This document shows positions 26,901 through 40,183 of a DNA stretch of 64,000 nucleotides, piece by piece. The stretch is from Phalacrocorax aristotelis (taxonomy: Eukaryota; Chordata; Aves; Suliformes; Phalacrocoracidae), in the NCBI RefSeq assembly GCF_949628215.1, contig NC_134276.1, positions 30,754,226 to 30,818,225 of the forward strand, in the 5' to 3' direction. How positions within the stretch are numbered: position 1 is the stretch's first letter; each line of letters begins with the position of its first letter. The notes under the pieces were generated by a model. The model saw nothing but the letters and a program-made list of their open reading frames with translations, had not been told where the DNA came from and searched no databases. Position numbers and translations under genes: made by a program.

Positions 26901-29854
26901 ACTGCAAGAGGGAAGCCTCTGAGAAGACTGCATCAGTCGCTGTTCTCTGACATGAGGAATGACACACTTCAACTGGATTTTTCTTAAGCTTATCTTGCAC
27001 TTTGTTCCTTTTTGCATTCTGTGTTTGAACGGTAGCAAGCAGTGCAAGGAAGGATTGCCTTAATACTGGGGTCTCTGCTGCCTCTGTCACCTCACTAGAG
27101 CCATGCAGTACCTCTGCCAGTTTGCACCAGGCCAGCACAGCTAAGAATTCATTGCTACGAGGTTTTTGACAGGAAAAGAGAGTATTAAGGTCAAGTACAA
27201 TCAGTCAGTGGTTTGTACTTTGTGTTGTGCCATGGGGTTGGGTTTTTCTACCTGTAAGACCTTGCACACTATTGAAAATTATATTCCACTGCCATCTCTT
27301 GAGCTGTCCCTGGCAGTAGGCTGTGCACATGAGCTATCTTCTGCACCTCCAAAAATCTAGTCTGTGTCCCTCTAAGCTAAGCCTTGCATGTTGTTCAGCT
27401 GTCCCAGGATTTTTATGTTGTCTCTGCCAATTGCTCATCTATGTCCTGCCTTTACCTCAACCAGCACTCACTGGGCTCATTTACATCTGCTCTTGTTTCC
27501 TAATGAATAGATGAACAGAAAGAGGAAAGTGTTCATAGACAGTCCCTCTAGCTAAATATTCATTATTGTTCCCATTCAGAAAAATCCAATTTATGTTAGG
27601 AGTTTTTCACAGCTTGCCTTGCTGGGTTTTGGGTTCATCTGGATTTTAAATCATTAATCCAAGGTAGCCAGTCCCTGTCCACAAATAAAGCAGCACACGG
27701 TGCTCCTGAGACCGCCGCCCTCCACCGTGGTTTTCTATCTGAAAACAGGAGGGAAAGACTTCAAAGAAGAGACTGCTGCTGGGAAAGCACCAAGACAAAA
27801 AAGGAGGACCAAGGGCAACTGGAAAGAATTACCTCACCCTGCATCCTGCATGTGTCATCCCTCGCCACCCCCTACTCCTTGTTACAGTCTCCACACCAAT
27901 CTTTTCCTCCTGCTGCTGGCACCAGTGACTGCCTCAGCCATACCGCTGGCATGTAACCCACCTGCAAATTACCTTTTTTTTTTTCACCCTACATCGACAA
28001 ACACAGCTTCCCCCTGACAGCCCATGAGGGCACGCAGTGTTAGGCACATTTCTCAGCTTGCAGTGCCTTCCCAAGGCAACAGCAAACACCAGCTGCCCAG
28101 GTTCACAGTAAGGGAAATGGTCAGAAGAACCTAAAAATGGTGGAGCAAGTTAGAAACAAATGACCATGGAGTAAAAGATGACTTGCTAGTCAAATTGGAT
28201 ATTGCTTTCTTTGCCTTTCAAAAAAAAGACTAGTGGATGTGCTCTCATGCTTACAGCCAACCTTAAAGAAGGGCACCATGGCATTACATCAGCCATGAGA
28301 TTACTTTATATTCAATATCACTACCCAAAGAAGAGTTAAACACACACAATAAGACTGTGTCACAGAGAAATCATCCTCTATAGAAAGCCTGTTTCATAAT
28401 AGGTGACTGTGTATTATCTTTCTTGCCTTTGGAAAATGATGAAAAGGGGACTCATCACCAGCCACACTGTCTCCAGCATGGCAGGCCAACGTGTAGGTGA
28501 TATTTCACTCCACTTATGAGTAAACTTGGCAATTTGTAATTCTGTCTAACACAAGAGGACAGGAAAGCACTTTGGAGGAAGTTCATGGGGTGCCAGGCAA
28601 TTATATCATGGCCCCAAGGGAGGGGCATTTTAAAGACTAAAACAATAGACTTCTGCACTTTAAACAGGGCAAACCTTCAACATCAGGTGAAGGACAGGTA
28701 CAATCATGTGTGTGCGTGCATATGTATGTACATGCATAAACATACAGACTCAATGGAACAAATGTGCTTAGCTTAATATGGCTATCAAGAGTTGTAGCAC
28801 TGCATTTCTCCCAACCTCCACTAAAATAGTTTCAAAAAATAACAAACAAGTACATCATGATACTGAGCAAGTTTTGCAGGAGCAGTTTAGTATGTGGCTT
28901 TGTTAAATCTTTACAGGTCAGGCTATCATGGCTGTATCAACAAGCAACATGCTACCACCAAAAGGGGTTGTCTCCATGAAACAACACAGCAGACCTCACA
29001 CTGTGTGTGGGTCAGATGCTTAAGCAGGGCCTGGCCTGACCCACTGCCCATAAAGCCAAAAGATGAAGGTCACAGGGAAGGAAACAAGTACGCAGATGTG
29101 CCCAAGCTGTGGTGGTCACACGTCTTCTCTGATTTGCCAAGTAGTGACACCACATCTATCTACTTACCTTCCTGAAGAAAGTGCAGCCCACGTTAGAGCT
29201 CAAAGGTGGTCAACTCCTGCCGGAGCCCTCCTGTGTCTGTCAAACTAGCAGAAGGCGAAGCATTATTTTAAACCAAGAACAGCAAGAAATAGGCTGTTGT
29301 GTCACAGGGCAGCTCTACCTTCAGGGAAGCCCCTTCACACCTCCATCCTCTTCCTCTCTGAGCAGGCTTCTCCTCAAGGGGAGAGACAAAAGGTAAGAGT
29401 CTGCCCTTCAAAGTTCAGAAGCTAAACACTGAAATACAAGGTTGCTACCCTTTGCAACCCAGAAAATGATATATTGCTACAAGGTGACATACCTGACTTG
29501 TCTTAAATGTGACTTTGGCAGTGAGACAAACATCAAAGCTTGGGCAGATGAATCCTACGCAAGGCCCCAAGTACCAGAAGACGCTCCTGACACAGGGGCA
29601 TCTCCTTTCTGTCACCTCTTTTGAAGACAAGAAACCCCATTGGTTTGTGTGGACCCATGGCTAGAAGGAAGTGTGAGACCTGTAACTACTGCTCCATGTT
29701 TTCCAAGGTCCAAAGGACATTTTATAATATCAATAATACAATAATTAAGAATATAAATAATAGAATATATTAATATACTATAACGGGTGCCCTGCACATT
29801 AGAAAATGGTTCGTTTCAGTGTATTTGTCACAGGACACAGTATCATCTAATAGA
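20995..29854. other. Long non-coding stretch without recognisable genes
   Basis: Nearly 9 kb with no recognised exon, RNA gene or transposon. The longest open frame is 179 codons on the minus strand (24031-24570); it lies in GC-rich DNA, has a parallel plus-strand frame, is rich in Ser, Arg and Cys, and resembles no family. G-rich sequence at 22918-22945 has three G runs close together, one short of a standard quadruplex pattern. A short alternating purine-pyrimidine tract lies at 28706-28740. Confidence 0.6.
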
Positions 29855-30016
29855 GATGGGCCAGAGGCTAAAAATCAGCAGACCTGAACTCCACAATTAG
29901 TTTACTAATTATCAAACAACTTCAACTCTGGAGCCCCGTTTCTTTGTCTATAAACTGTGAATCATGACTTCAAGTGTTTAAAATGCTTTGAATGCTGTTA
30001 ATGAAAGGTGACATAA
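29855..30016 (+). mobile_element. MIR-like (CORE-SINE) relic
   Basis: The order of elements matches an ancient tRNA-derived MIR-type SINE. A degraded segment resembling the splicing-hotspot-like core, with GTTTCTTTGTCTATAAACTG at 29938-29957, is followed by AATCATGACTT and then a tail containing ATGCTTTGAATG and AATGAAAGGTGACATAA up to 30016. The tail resembles the one I associate with amniote MIR subfamilies. Divergence is high, as expected for a copy older than bird diversification. Such copies are sometimes exapted, but nothing here shows that. Confidence 0.6.
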
Positions 30017-33000
30017 GGGAAGCATTTGCTGTTCTTACATCTAAATCAGTATGGGGTTTTTTTTTCCCTGAACAGTTCTTTCAGATTAACACATTTACTA
30101 GACTTCATTCAGTAACACTTTAGGGTGGGTTACTAGGGAGCTCATCATGCCAACCTCAACTAGAAGAAGGCAGAGAACCCACTGCAGTAAAACATAGCAG
30201 GAAAAAAAGGGTGTGCTTGGTTCTTTTTCCTGACTCAGTTACTTATGGACAAACGTGGGGTGGTGTGCAGGGGATCTGAGGAGAGAAAAACGTGATCAAG
30301 AAATGGTAATACTCCTTCTGAATAGGAGTAGCACTATAGCATTTTTTTTTTTTGAGGCTGTGGGCAAACACAGATTCTGAAGAAACAGGAACCACAGAAA
30401 GCTGATTGGGGTTTGAAAATTTTAAAACCCTTGCTTGGAAATAACTTTTTTAAATTTCATTTGGCTTTTTTCTTATTGGCATTAACTTGGTCTCATATTC
30501 AGCATCATGATGGAATTTATTGCTGAAGGATCTCAATTCCAACTCCTTGGGTTTTACACGTGTAACACCTAAGTGAGGAGCCGTGTGCTGTGACGAATGC
30601 CTTGTGCATGCCAGCTGACTTAGAAAGAGTGACTTGGAATTTTTCAAGTTCAGTCTTCTTATTCTTTTTACAGTTCTCTGTTCTCATCTCCTCCCCCTCA
30701 GCATATTTCCTGTTTCCTCATCCTGTAATAGTTATGTACACTTAAACGGTGGATCAAACACCTTTTGAGCTGTTGTTGTCAAGTTTTATTAACATTTCCC
30801 ACATCGTTTCCTGTTTTCATACTGATACCCCAGCAAAGTTCTGCATGAGTGAGCGATGTAGCTGGTCAATACCTACCCTGAACTGCTGGCAGATCATTCT
30901 CTTCATACAGGATCATCCATCCCAAAAGATATTAAAATCATGTCTCTGCAGCCATAAACTTAGTAGACATTAAAGGAATCATTTCACCCACCAACAGAGT
31001 TCAGCCAGCTTTGAGGGCAATGCAATAAACCTTAAATATAGCAAGGCTGGACACGGACCTAGGCCAGGGAGTATCAAAGGATGTTGCATGTGCCTTAAAA
31101 CACAGGAGAGGTGTATGTTGGTGCAAAGTCTTTTCCCAGCCTGGTGTAGGCACGATGCCTCTCACAAAAAATGGCCAAAAATGCCATTTCGTTCCTGCAG
31201 GCTGCAGCATCTCAATACCAAGTCCCATTCCTGAGGTTACACTTCCAACAGTACAGTGTCCCAAAGAGCACTGAAGACAGGCACTAATAAATTTAAGAGA
31301 ATAAATAAAGTTTCCATCAACTTCAAAGCAGCAACTGCAAGAACAAGCCTTCTGCTTGCAAGTGTCAAGGTCTACTAATAAAACACTTAGCATGCAAGAT
31401 GCTCCCATCAGTAGGTATGCAATGCTGTAGGAAAACTGATAGACCAAGTCAGCACCAAACAGTGACTTTATGGAGTTTGGTACATTGCTCTCCCATGTAA
31501 TCTGCCTGTAAAATACAGCAATATTTCTCTACAGAAATACAAATTATGTGTGTCAGTAGGAGGGAACAAATCGAGTGCTTTGTGTTAGCCAGCAATATTA
31601 AAAGCAGCGGACACATCAAGGCGCATTCAGAATATGTCAGACAGTGACTGAAAGCAGTAGGGAAAAAAGCCTACGTTCTCCCACATCAAGCTTCAACAGG
31701 GTTTGAGGGAGGGGAGTGGAACTTTAAATGGTCTGAGGCTTAAAAAGAAGCCAAATCACAAGAGAAAGCAATTTCAGATCCAGTATGTCTGTGTTTCTGA
31801 CCAAAAGTCTGTGTAAAAAAAGGAACAGAGAAGTGTGTTTTTCACAATTTTCTCTCGTGGTGTTTTGCTAAGTCTGTTACTTCACAGGATGTTCTATTGT
31901 CTTCACTGCCACGATGCGCAGAAATACCCTGCAAGCCACTGCGGGCTCTGATACAGTGCCTGGTGACATGAAAGACATGTTTTTGCTTTCAAGACTGATA
32001 GACTGAAAATCAATATCTGCGAGCTTTGCCACCTACACCTGGCAGGCAACCTTCCCAGCTCAATGAGATTTTAATGTAAAGAAGAAAAACCACTAAGCCC
32101 ACTGCATCCATGTTGGTGTTTTTTGGACTCCTGAAGTCCTCTTGCTAAAGAAATCCCAAGACTCAACTATATTTGTGCTCTTTTTTGTTTCCTGAGGTGC
32201 TTTCTACAGATCTGGGGGGATGGAAAGAGGACCGCTGACTTTTCAAGCTTTTATTTATTGTGCTAGAGCCAAGCTATTTTTTTCCAAAAATATTCACAGC
32301 TGGGATTGCTGTGTAGCCAGAGGCTAGGACGACAAGAGAAAGCAGCAAAGCTTTTTTGGGAAAGTCATCAGCACAGACCTGGGACTCCACGAAGATCAGC
32401 AGCAATCACAATTTTGTTCTGGTGGCCTGAAATGAAGGTCCAGCACCAAAAAGCAGGAAGCCCAGACCTTGTACCACAGAAAACAAGATCCCTTTGTGCT
32501 CCTTAACCCTATGGGAACCTGGATTTCCCAATTCCTCATGAAACAAGGCCCTGAAACAGTGCTAGGTAGAGATAGGAAAGGGTTGATATCCAAAGACTTG
32601 GGACTACACTGCAAAAGAAGGTGCAGACCTAGGGGTACGCTTACCTGTGACCACTATCTGTCTGCACACCCATAGTGAGTGGCAGCTTAGGTCAAAGTGG
32701 GTGTTTCCACCTGTGTGACTTTGGGGACATAAGAGCAGCAAGCCCTGCTTACGTCAGGCTCCGTCTTGAGCCAAAACCGAAAGGTCCTGGTGAAGAATAA
32801 CTTCAATAGCCCCTTGAAGATCTAAATCCACCTCCCTGGACATGTCCTTCTCCCCGCCACCTGGCCCACAAGTTGGCTGGGATGAATCCTACCCAGAGCC
32901 TCCCAACAGTGCAGGACCCTGCAAGGGCCAGGCTGCCACCCCCAGCTGTGCCTGGGCAGCCCAGGAGGAAGTCCAGCCCCCCCCGGGCTTCATGGAGACC

Positions 33001-36000
33001 TCCAGCATGAGGCAGCATCAGGGTTCTTCTGGGAATCCCAGGTCTGAGAGCTAGCTCAGACCTCTGCATTGACAACAGTGTCACCATACCGCAGCTTCAC
33101 TGTGGAGAGGACCCAGCCCAGCTGGAGGAGCAAATGCTGGAAAAGACAATCCGTCACCATCTAGACCCATCCATCACAATTATGCAAAATGTGCTTCTCC
33201 TGATGCAAATCTGTCCCGCAGTGCACTGCTCTCACGAGTGTCCCCACCAGCTCACTGACCTTTATTTCCACACACGCCTCTGAGTACTGGGGCTTTCTTA
33301 GCTCAGGCAAACCTTCTTTGGCAGAAGCCACTTGGCTCAGCAGGTTCCTGCAGCCAAGGAGCCATCCCTCGCCTGGGGCAGACCCCATGGCAGGGTGGGG
33401 TTGTCAGAGCTGTCCCTCCCCAGCATTTGAAACTAGTGCAGGGTTTGCCTCAGCTCTCAAACATCTGTGATGCTGAGCACTTGCAGATAACTAGTGGTAC
33501 GTATCCCAGACGAGCTGATGGGTTTGTCTGCTTGCCCTTCTCACTGGCCGTGCCTATGTGCGCTACAGCCTGCTCCAGTTCGGGACACTAAATGTACAAC
33601 AAAACTCTCAAAGAGGGGCAAGATGAGCCAAAGTGCCAAAATAACACCTCTATGCGAGTGAACTTGCATTCAGTTTTAAGGCAGCTATGTTTTGCAAAGG
33701 GGGGTTAAAGGTATGGGGGGAGGTTAGTCTGTGTCATAAAATGTCAGTAAGCTTTTTATACAACCACCAGAAAAAGTCTTTTTGGTTTTTTTTACACCTA
33801 CAGAGTGTTATACGTTGTCTTTTAGACGCCCCAAAAATTCCCCTTAGCACTTTTATCATTCAGCATCACTCCAGAGTTTAGTCAGCCAAACCATACCCTT
33901 TTCCAGTGTTAGATAAATTGCATCTTGAAAACAGGACAGACACTAATATCACATCGTCCTAGAGCTGAGCCACATGTGAAATCTCTATCCTGTTTTTCTA
34001 CTGAGATGAGTAAGATTTTCCTGTGTAATTAATATAGAATACCTTTCTGTGTATTTGTGTAAATATATAGAGCAAAGATACCACTCTAAAGATAACAATT
34101 TGCCAAAGCGCTTTTTTGCATTCTTTCAAATGTGGTTGTTTTACTTGCAGTTTACTGCATTTTAGTCATGTTTTGACATTTAAGAATTTTCACCAAAAAT
34201 AGACCTTGTACTAATAAAAGAACTAGACATAAAACTCACAGTAATAAGGTGTAGCAGTAAACAAATGTTTTACTATTTACTGCATGCATTTATTACATAT
34301 TAATGTAATAGAGCATTTAACTAAAATGCAAATAATTCCAGTATTTATTTAATGAGGCTAAAATACATAATTCAAGTTACTTGCACATATTTGTCAGGAA
34401 TAGTAGTTATTATTGATATGTATTTTTGGACAGATTTTTCCACTTTCAGACATGTCAACCTCTTAAAGACAATGGTTCTACTTCTATTAATAAGTCCTGC
34501 ATATTGTGAGGAAGGCTGCAAATTCTCTAATAACACAGAGATGAAGAATAATTTACAAAGACATTAGAAGACAAAGACCTGACTGAAAAAGCTTATGTTC
34601 CTAGGTGTTCAGAACCAATTTTCTATTGTCCGCTAGCCCATTATTGCCAAGATCGGCAAAGAATTGGGAATTCTGTCAGTCTTGGATTCAATCCTTTTTT
34701 AATAATCCAACAATTAACTTAAAACAATCAAGCAGACCAAAATATTCAATTTGTCAAGTGTTTTTACAGAATAAGAGTTGCCTCATGATAAGTCGAGATA
34801 TGGGACCTTATGGAGTATTATGCTCTCAGCAGGATAAAATTGTCACTGATACATGAGCAGCAAATAGGGGGCATAGAAAGACCAGAATATGCAGAAATAT
34901 GGACAACCAGCTTTATCTATGCTTGTTGATTTTGGACAGGACGCATTTGTTCAAATGCACTCATCTATAGTATGAGGCCTTTTTGTGTTACTTTTCCTTG
35001 GGCTTTCCTGGAAGTGTGATACTTCTAATCTCTTGCAGCAATAGCAGTTTTTTAAACCAACATCTGAAGCACAGCTGCAGGGAAGGTGGCGGGGAGGCTG
35101 TTTGACTGCTTGGTGTAGCCAAGCCGTGCTCAGCCAGTGAGACGCTAACTCAGCTCCACTGCTCTGAGCACACCTAGCATGGGCCTTCCTCCTCTTCCTT
35201 CCCCCTTTTAGCCAGCCCTTGTGCCTTCCAGCTTGAAGTTTTCATATTCAAAATAAGGCTGGTTGCAATTGCAGCTGCATCTGCAGTCACCATGACGCCT
35301 GCTCCCAGCAGTGCCAGTCCTTTGCTCTCTGTCCTTTGGGTAGCCTTCTGCGAAGCCATACAGCCCATTTAAACCCCTTGGTTTCTATTGTCACCCTTTG
35401 CTAACTGTAGGGCACATTAAGGTAGAGCAATTCATTAAGCACAGCTTTCTCTTTTGCTCTAAAACCTAAGCAATTCCAGCAAGAAAAAGTTGAGCAACAC
35501 ACCATTGCCTTGGTTCTCACCCTCTGTTCTTGCCTTTTTAGGATTTTTTTAAATTCTTCATTAACAGATGCAGGCACGAAACCACCTGGGTGCCCTGTGG
35601 CTGCAGCCCATGCGTGCCAGCAGGTCCATGGCACGGTCCAGCCAGGAGTGCCCCTCCAAGGGCAGGTTCAGGCACAGAGGCTGACTGGACCTGCTCAGAG
35701 GAGCACTAAGTGGAAAGGAAAAGGGAAAGGGCATCTCCCAGGAAAGGTTTAGGAGTTTGAATTTTTGCCAGCTTTGCTTTGAATAATTCGCACTGCTTGG
35801 GAATGCAAGCTGCCCCGTCAGTCGGAAGTTGTCTGGTTGCACGCGCTGAGGTTTTCTCCTCATCTGCCAGCAGCATCCAAGATCCCAAAGCAAAGTAGTG
35901 CTCTCCTGCACACAATGTGGGGCTGCAGCCCTTGCACAAGGCCAGACCCTGCCCCAGGACTGGCCAAAAGTGCAGGACTCCCCGGGCAGGGCAGCGGGCA

Positions 36001-36764
36001 GGGGCTGGCCAGGGAGCAGGCAGGCAGGAGCACCAGCCATCCTCCTGGCATCCGAGCCTGTTGCATTGTCTGGCACACTTTGCCTATGCAAGAAAGTCAA
36101 ATCAGGAGGCAAAAAGCCCTTTATTTCAGAAAGGCAGATTTAAACATTTCCTTTTCCCCTTCTCCCCCAGCTTGGCACAGCTCCACACTCAGAGCAAGGG
36201 TGAGAGGAGGGGTCCCACGCAGTGGGACGTGCAAGAAGCACGGGCATGACACAAATGTCTTCTCAATGAACAGCATCTGCCCTACTTGCACCGCACTGTC
36301 ATGCAGTCAGATGTTCCTGTGTCATATGGAAACTAGGTTAAATGAAAGGGGTGTAGCTCTGTGAATCTTCATTTTGGCATTGTTTCATACTTTCTGGGCC
36401 AAGATCTGAAAGTTTTGGTCAGTTCTGGTCCAGATAGGAGTAGCTCCATAGGAGGTTTGTCTGAGTAGGAACTGAGGCAAGAATTTGGGATTTGGGCTGC
36501 TGTGAGGGAAAAAGACACCATCCTGGAAAATAAGTCTTATCACCCTAAAAGTGCTACTCTCTGTGTGTTTTAATGTTTTTAGCTGCCACACCAAAGCCAA
36601 CCTTCCCAAAGGATGAGTCAGAGCCACAAGCCATAAAGCTGCCAATACCCCACCCTCCCAACCATCCCGAGTCTCCCTGTCACAAAGATAAATATTTCAA
36701 ATAAAGCCCAGCTTAGCACATTGTGCTGGGGGCAGGTGATTCCCCACACTGGTACGGGCGCAGT
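30017..36764. other. Non-coding stretch, mixed composition
   Basis: No exon or RNA gene is recognised. The 33900-34560 part is strongly AT-rich, with TAAT cores and an octamer ATGCAAAT at 34326-34333, and could be conserved regulatory DNA. The 35560-36110 part is GC-rich and low-complexity (CAGG-type repeats), which explains the 183-codon minus-strand open frame there and its partner frames on the plus strand. A 12-T run is at 30342-30353. Confidence 0.6.
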
Positions 36765-36790
36765 CCCCACCCCTCGCCCCCCACCTCCCC
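36765..36790 (-). other. Putative G-quadruplex motif (minus strand)
   Basis: Four cytosine runs on the plus strand (36765-36768, 36770-36773, 36777-36782, 36787-36790) are separated by 1, 3 and 4 bases. On the minus strand this meets the standard G3+N1-7 quadruplex rule. The pattern is visible; folding in the cell is not shown. Confidence 0.6.
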
Positions 36791-38040
36791 AGGGCAGCGG
36801 CAGCTCCCACATCCCCTTTCTGCCCAGGGTCAGGAATCACCTTCACAAAAGCCACAATTAGCAACCTCCAGGGATGTGACATGCCGTGACATTAAAAATA
36901 CCATTGCGTTAAAAGATGTGGGAGAGCCATGAGCAAGATGAACCATAACTCCGGGCAGGTTATTCATGACTAACTCCTACACGGGCCAGATCTTACTCAG
37001 CAAACACAGAGCTGGGGCCTAGGCTGCACTTTCACAAGCAGTTCAGCCCAGCGAGAGTGAGAAAGGGTGCTTTATTCCTTGTGGCAACGAAACGGTAAGC
37101 AGCTTTCTCTGGTGATATCGTACCCGCCGTGCTTTTGGCAATCGCCATTTACACTTAGGAGGGTGGGGAGAGGGGGCTCGTGCAGCCCTGGGTCTATCTT
37201 TAAAGGGAATATTGCCCTGCAAAAGGTGATCTAAAGTTTAACTAAACAGAATTTAGCCTAAAAAAACCTTGCAGTGTTCAAAGCCAGTTTACAATTACTA
37301 AGCATTGTTATGGGGCTCCACTTTGCTTTTCAGACCATCAGGAGATACTCTCCCACCACTTTTCAGGTGGTGGATATGAGCCGTGTCAGTAAGTTGATTT
37401 ACGCTAGCCGTAAACTCAGGTTTTCTTACAGGTGAGATATTTAAATGCTGCTTGTTCATTCTGAATGCTGACGACATTACGTGGTAGTATTTGTTTTTCC
37501 ATGTGTATCTGTAGTGTGGCCACCAGCACCACTCTGGGTTTTCATGGTCTGGGCTACAGCTTTTCTTTGCTTTCCTTCTCCAGACTGTGCTCACTTGTAC
37601 TACTGGCTATTTAAAAACAAACCCATCAGCAGATTCAGAATATTCTCTCACCTCTGTACTCTTCCTTCTCAAAAACCTCCTGTTAAAATGCTGCTTAACA
37701 CATCCAGCGAACAGGAGAACATGAACATTGTCCATTCACGTTTGAAGACCAAATACCAACTGAAAAGATTCCATGATACTAAAAATTATGTTTACAATGT
37801 GATAACAGCATTTTCCCAGTGTGAATGGTACTGGTAATCATAAAAGCAAACACCTTAGGCCATCTCTATTGAGCACAGCTTACAGTATTGGTCCCATGGG
37901 AGCACGAGTACTCCAGTGCTCGGTAGAGGAGCTCTGGTATAACATATCCACTGACCTGCACTTGAACCTACCACTTGCTGTTTTCCTCTTATAATCTAAA
38001 TCTGGAAATGTGCTGTCTGGTCAGTAGTGTACTACCAAAT
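36791..38040. other. Non-coding stretch upstream of the CpG patch
   Basis: No gene is recognised. The open frames (98 codons minus at 37298-37594, 118 codons plus at 37481-37837) overlap on opposite strands and resemble no protein. Confidence 0.6.
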
Positions 38041-38460
38041 CATTCAGCGAAATGCTCTAGATGCCATAAAAGCGTGCCTGTGCTTGCAGCGCCATAGAAA
38101 ACGAACTTGTAAAATATAGCCTGAGTGCGGCTCGCAGCCGCCGGTATCGCTGACGGCCCATGTGCTGCTGCGGAGGCACCTTTGTAACGCAGCCAGGCAG
38201 CAGCTGTGTGCATTGCAGACATTGTGGGTGGGTGGCTGTCTGCGCGCTCAACAGCTGTCCCCGCCGCCGTGCCGAGCCAGCGCCCGGCCGCCCCAGAGAG
38301 CACCCTATTTTGCTCAGCCAGAGCTGATTTCAGAGCACCCCATGAGAGCGGTCCCACTGCTTGCGCCCGTCCTCCTCGGTGGGGTTTGGTGGGATGCGGA
38401 CACTGCCACCAGCCTCAGTCATGGCGAGAGCTGGGACAGACTGGGTGCAGTGTTCGCCTC
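38041..38460. promoter_or_regulatory. CpG-rich patch (candidate small CpG island)
   Basis: I count 28 CpG dinucleotides in these 420 bases, against a strongly CpG-depleted background elsewhere in the window. The densest parts are 38101-38160 (7) and 38221-38300 (9), with runs such as CCGCCGCCGTGCCGAG. In vertebrates such patches usually mark unmethylated promoters or developmental regulatory elements. A smaller CpG-rich tract follows at 38997-39110 (about 8 CpG). No coding exon is recognised beside it, and its open frames overlap in several phases on both strands. Possible roles are an unannotated non-coding RNA promoter, an alternative first exon or an enhancer; the sequence alone does not decide. 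Confidence 0.5.
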
Positions 38461-40135
38461 TGGGTAATTTGATCGGCTACCACGGCTGGCTTTGCAAAAA
38501 ATGACTGCAGACACCAACTATTTTGTGGACATATTTGTGTTAGAAAATACCAGGCAGTAGACTGCAGCTTTGGAGTTTTGCCCTTTTTATTCCCCAGTCC
38601 TGAAGTTTCGTCAAATCCATCCACTTCGGTGTGCCCGCACATTTGCTGCCTTTCAGCAAATCCTGTGTGTTGACCCTGGTTGCACTAAAGTCATGTGCAT
38701 GTTTATGACTTTGCCATTTGCAAAGGATGCTATTAATCCCTCCATAAACCTTCTTACCTATGCCATTGGGCAAGATTGCCTTTAGCTTTCTGTTAAAAAG
38801 AAAAAGTTCAAAAGCCTTCATTTCTAGGTCTGCCATCAGTGGAGGGATGCTCTTGGCCACGTTTGCAGAAGCCCCCAGCTTACAGTGTGAGGGGGCTGGG
38901 GCAGGCCGGTGTCTCAGAAACATGAACCTTCAGAACCACATCTTCTCACTGCAATTCAGAAACTGCTGCAGCAGCTGTAGAGGCCACTGAAGGCTTGGAT
39001 GACGGTGAACACCGAGGATGCTGGCAGTCGGAGGGAGCGAAGTGCGTGACCTCACCTAAAACCCCCTGAAATCACGCTGCGTCTTTCTATTAACTTCAGT
39101 GATCTTCGCCTCCCTCCCTGAATGAGTAAAAAGGATCCCCACAGATTAGGCAAGTGAGAGGCATGCACAGAGGGCCATAACAGTTTTAAAAGCACTTACA
39201 TATGTTTAGATACTTTTAACTTTCTAGAAGAGGCTGACTCTCTCCATGAGTCGTCATGGGTTTGCTTCTGGGGTGTTTTCCAGTTTCATAGCAGAATCCC
39301 CACCAGCCATTTCAATCACTCCGGTGAGAAGGGAGTATTTTTCAATGTCAAGTGTTTGTTTCAGGCTGTGTATTGCATTGATGCTAGAATAACATTAAGC
39401 AAACTGTTGACTCTTCTTAAGCTGTAATGTGTCACTTAGGAAGCTTTCAAGCAGGGCCATACAACTTTGCTCATTCTGATTAAAATACTGGATTTTCTAA
39501 AGCTGTACAATATGCAAGAAAGCACCAACTGTGCATGCGAAACCTTCTTTTTCCTTCCCAGGGTAACTGCATGAGCTCTACTGAATTTTCCGTGCTGGTG
39601 ATGTGCTCTGGCTGCAGAGGCAGGGCTGTGACCCTCTCAGGCACAGGGGGTGGCAGGGTTGGGCACACAGAGATCTGAATCTTTGGAAGTATTTTGGAAG
39701 TACGCAAAACACGAATGGAGAAACTGATTTTAAAAATAGCATCTTCTGTACAACTGTCCATACTGACACTGCAGGTCAAGACACAGGGACTGCAATGAAG
39801 CAAGCGAAGGTTAAGCAGCTTCAGGCAGGACTTGGAAACCATAGCTCTAAACTATTCAGCAACACCTGACTAAAGAAAGAATAGGACTTCTTACAGGCTT
39901 AATCTCATACTGAAGGGGATTTTTCTAGGCTTGGAAGAGCAAGGGAAGATGGAAAAATGAACAGGATTTTTGAAAATCCTTGTCTGATGTTTTTTGGTGG
40001 TTTTTCACATCACCTGTGGGAACAAATTTGCCCTTTTTCTTTCCTCTCCCCACATCTGGCTAAAGAGTTTTGGGTCAGAAGCCCCAAAGAGCGGCAGGCA
40101 CAGGTTAGGTATCAGGGCCAGATGGTCAAGCCTTT
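38461..40135. other. Non-coding stretch
   Basis: No gene is recognised. A second small CpG-rich tract lies at 38997-39110. Open frames of 120 to 127 codons on the minus strand (38540-38923, 39480-39842) match nothing I know and are overlapped by plus-strand frames. Confidence 0.6.
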
Positions 40136-40183
40136 CTCTTCACCTGGCTGAGGTCCTTCCTCTTCACTTGGCTGAGGTCCTTC
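40136..40183. repeat. 24-bp tandem duplication
   Basis: Two adjacent 24-base units (40136-40159 and 40160-40183) beginning CTCTTCAC and ending GGTCCTTC differ at one position (C to T at the ninth base). This is a recent-looking local duplication, probably from replication slippage. Confidence 0.95.

Noticed and set aside
35561-36112. 183-codon minus-strand open frame with parallel plus-strand frames
   Set aside because: GC-rich low-complexity sequence suppresses stops in several phases at once (plus frames of 175, 110 and 81 codons cover the same bases), which marks chance openness.
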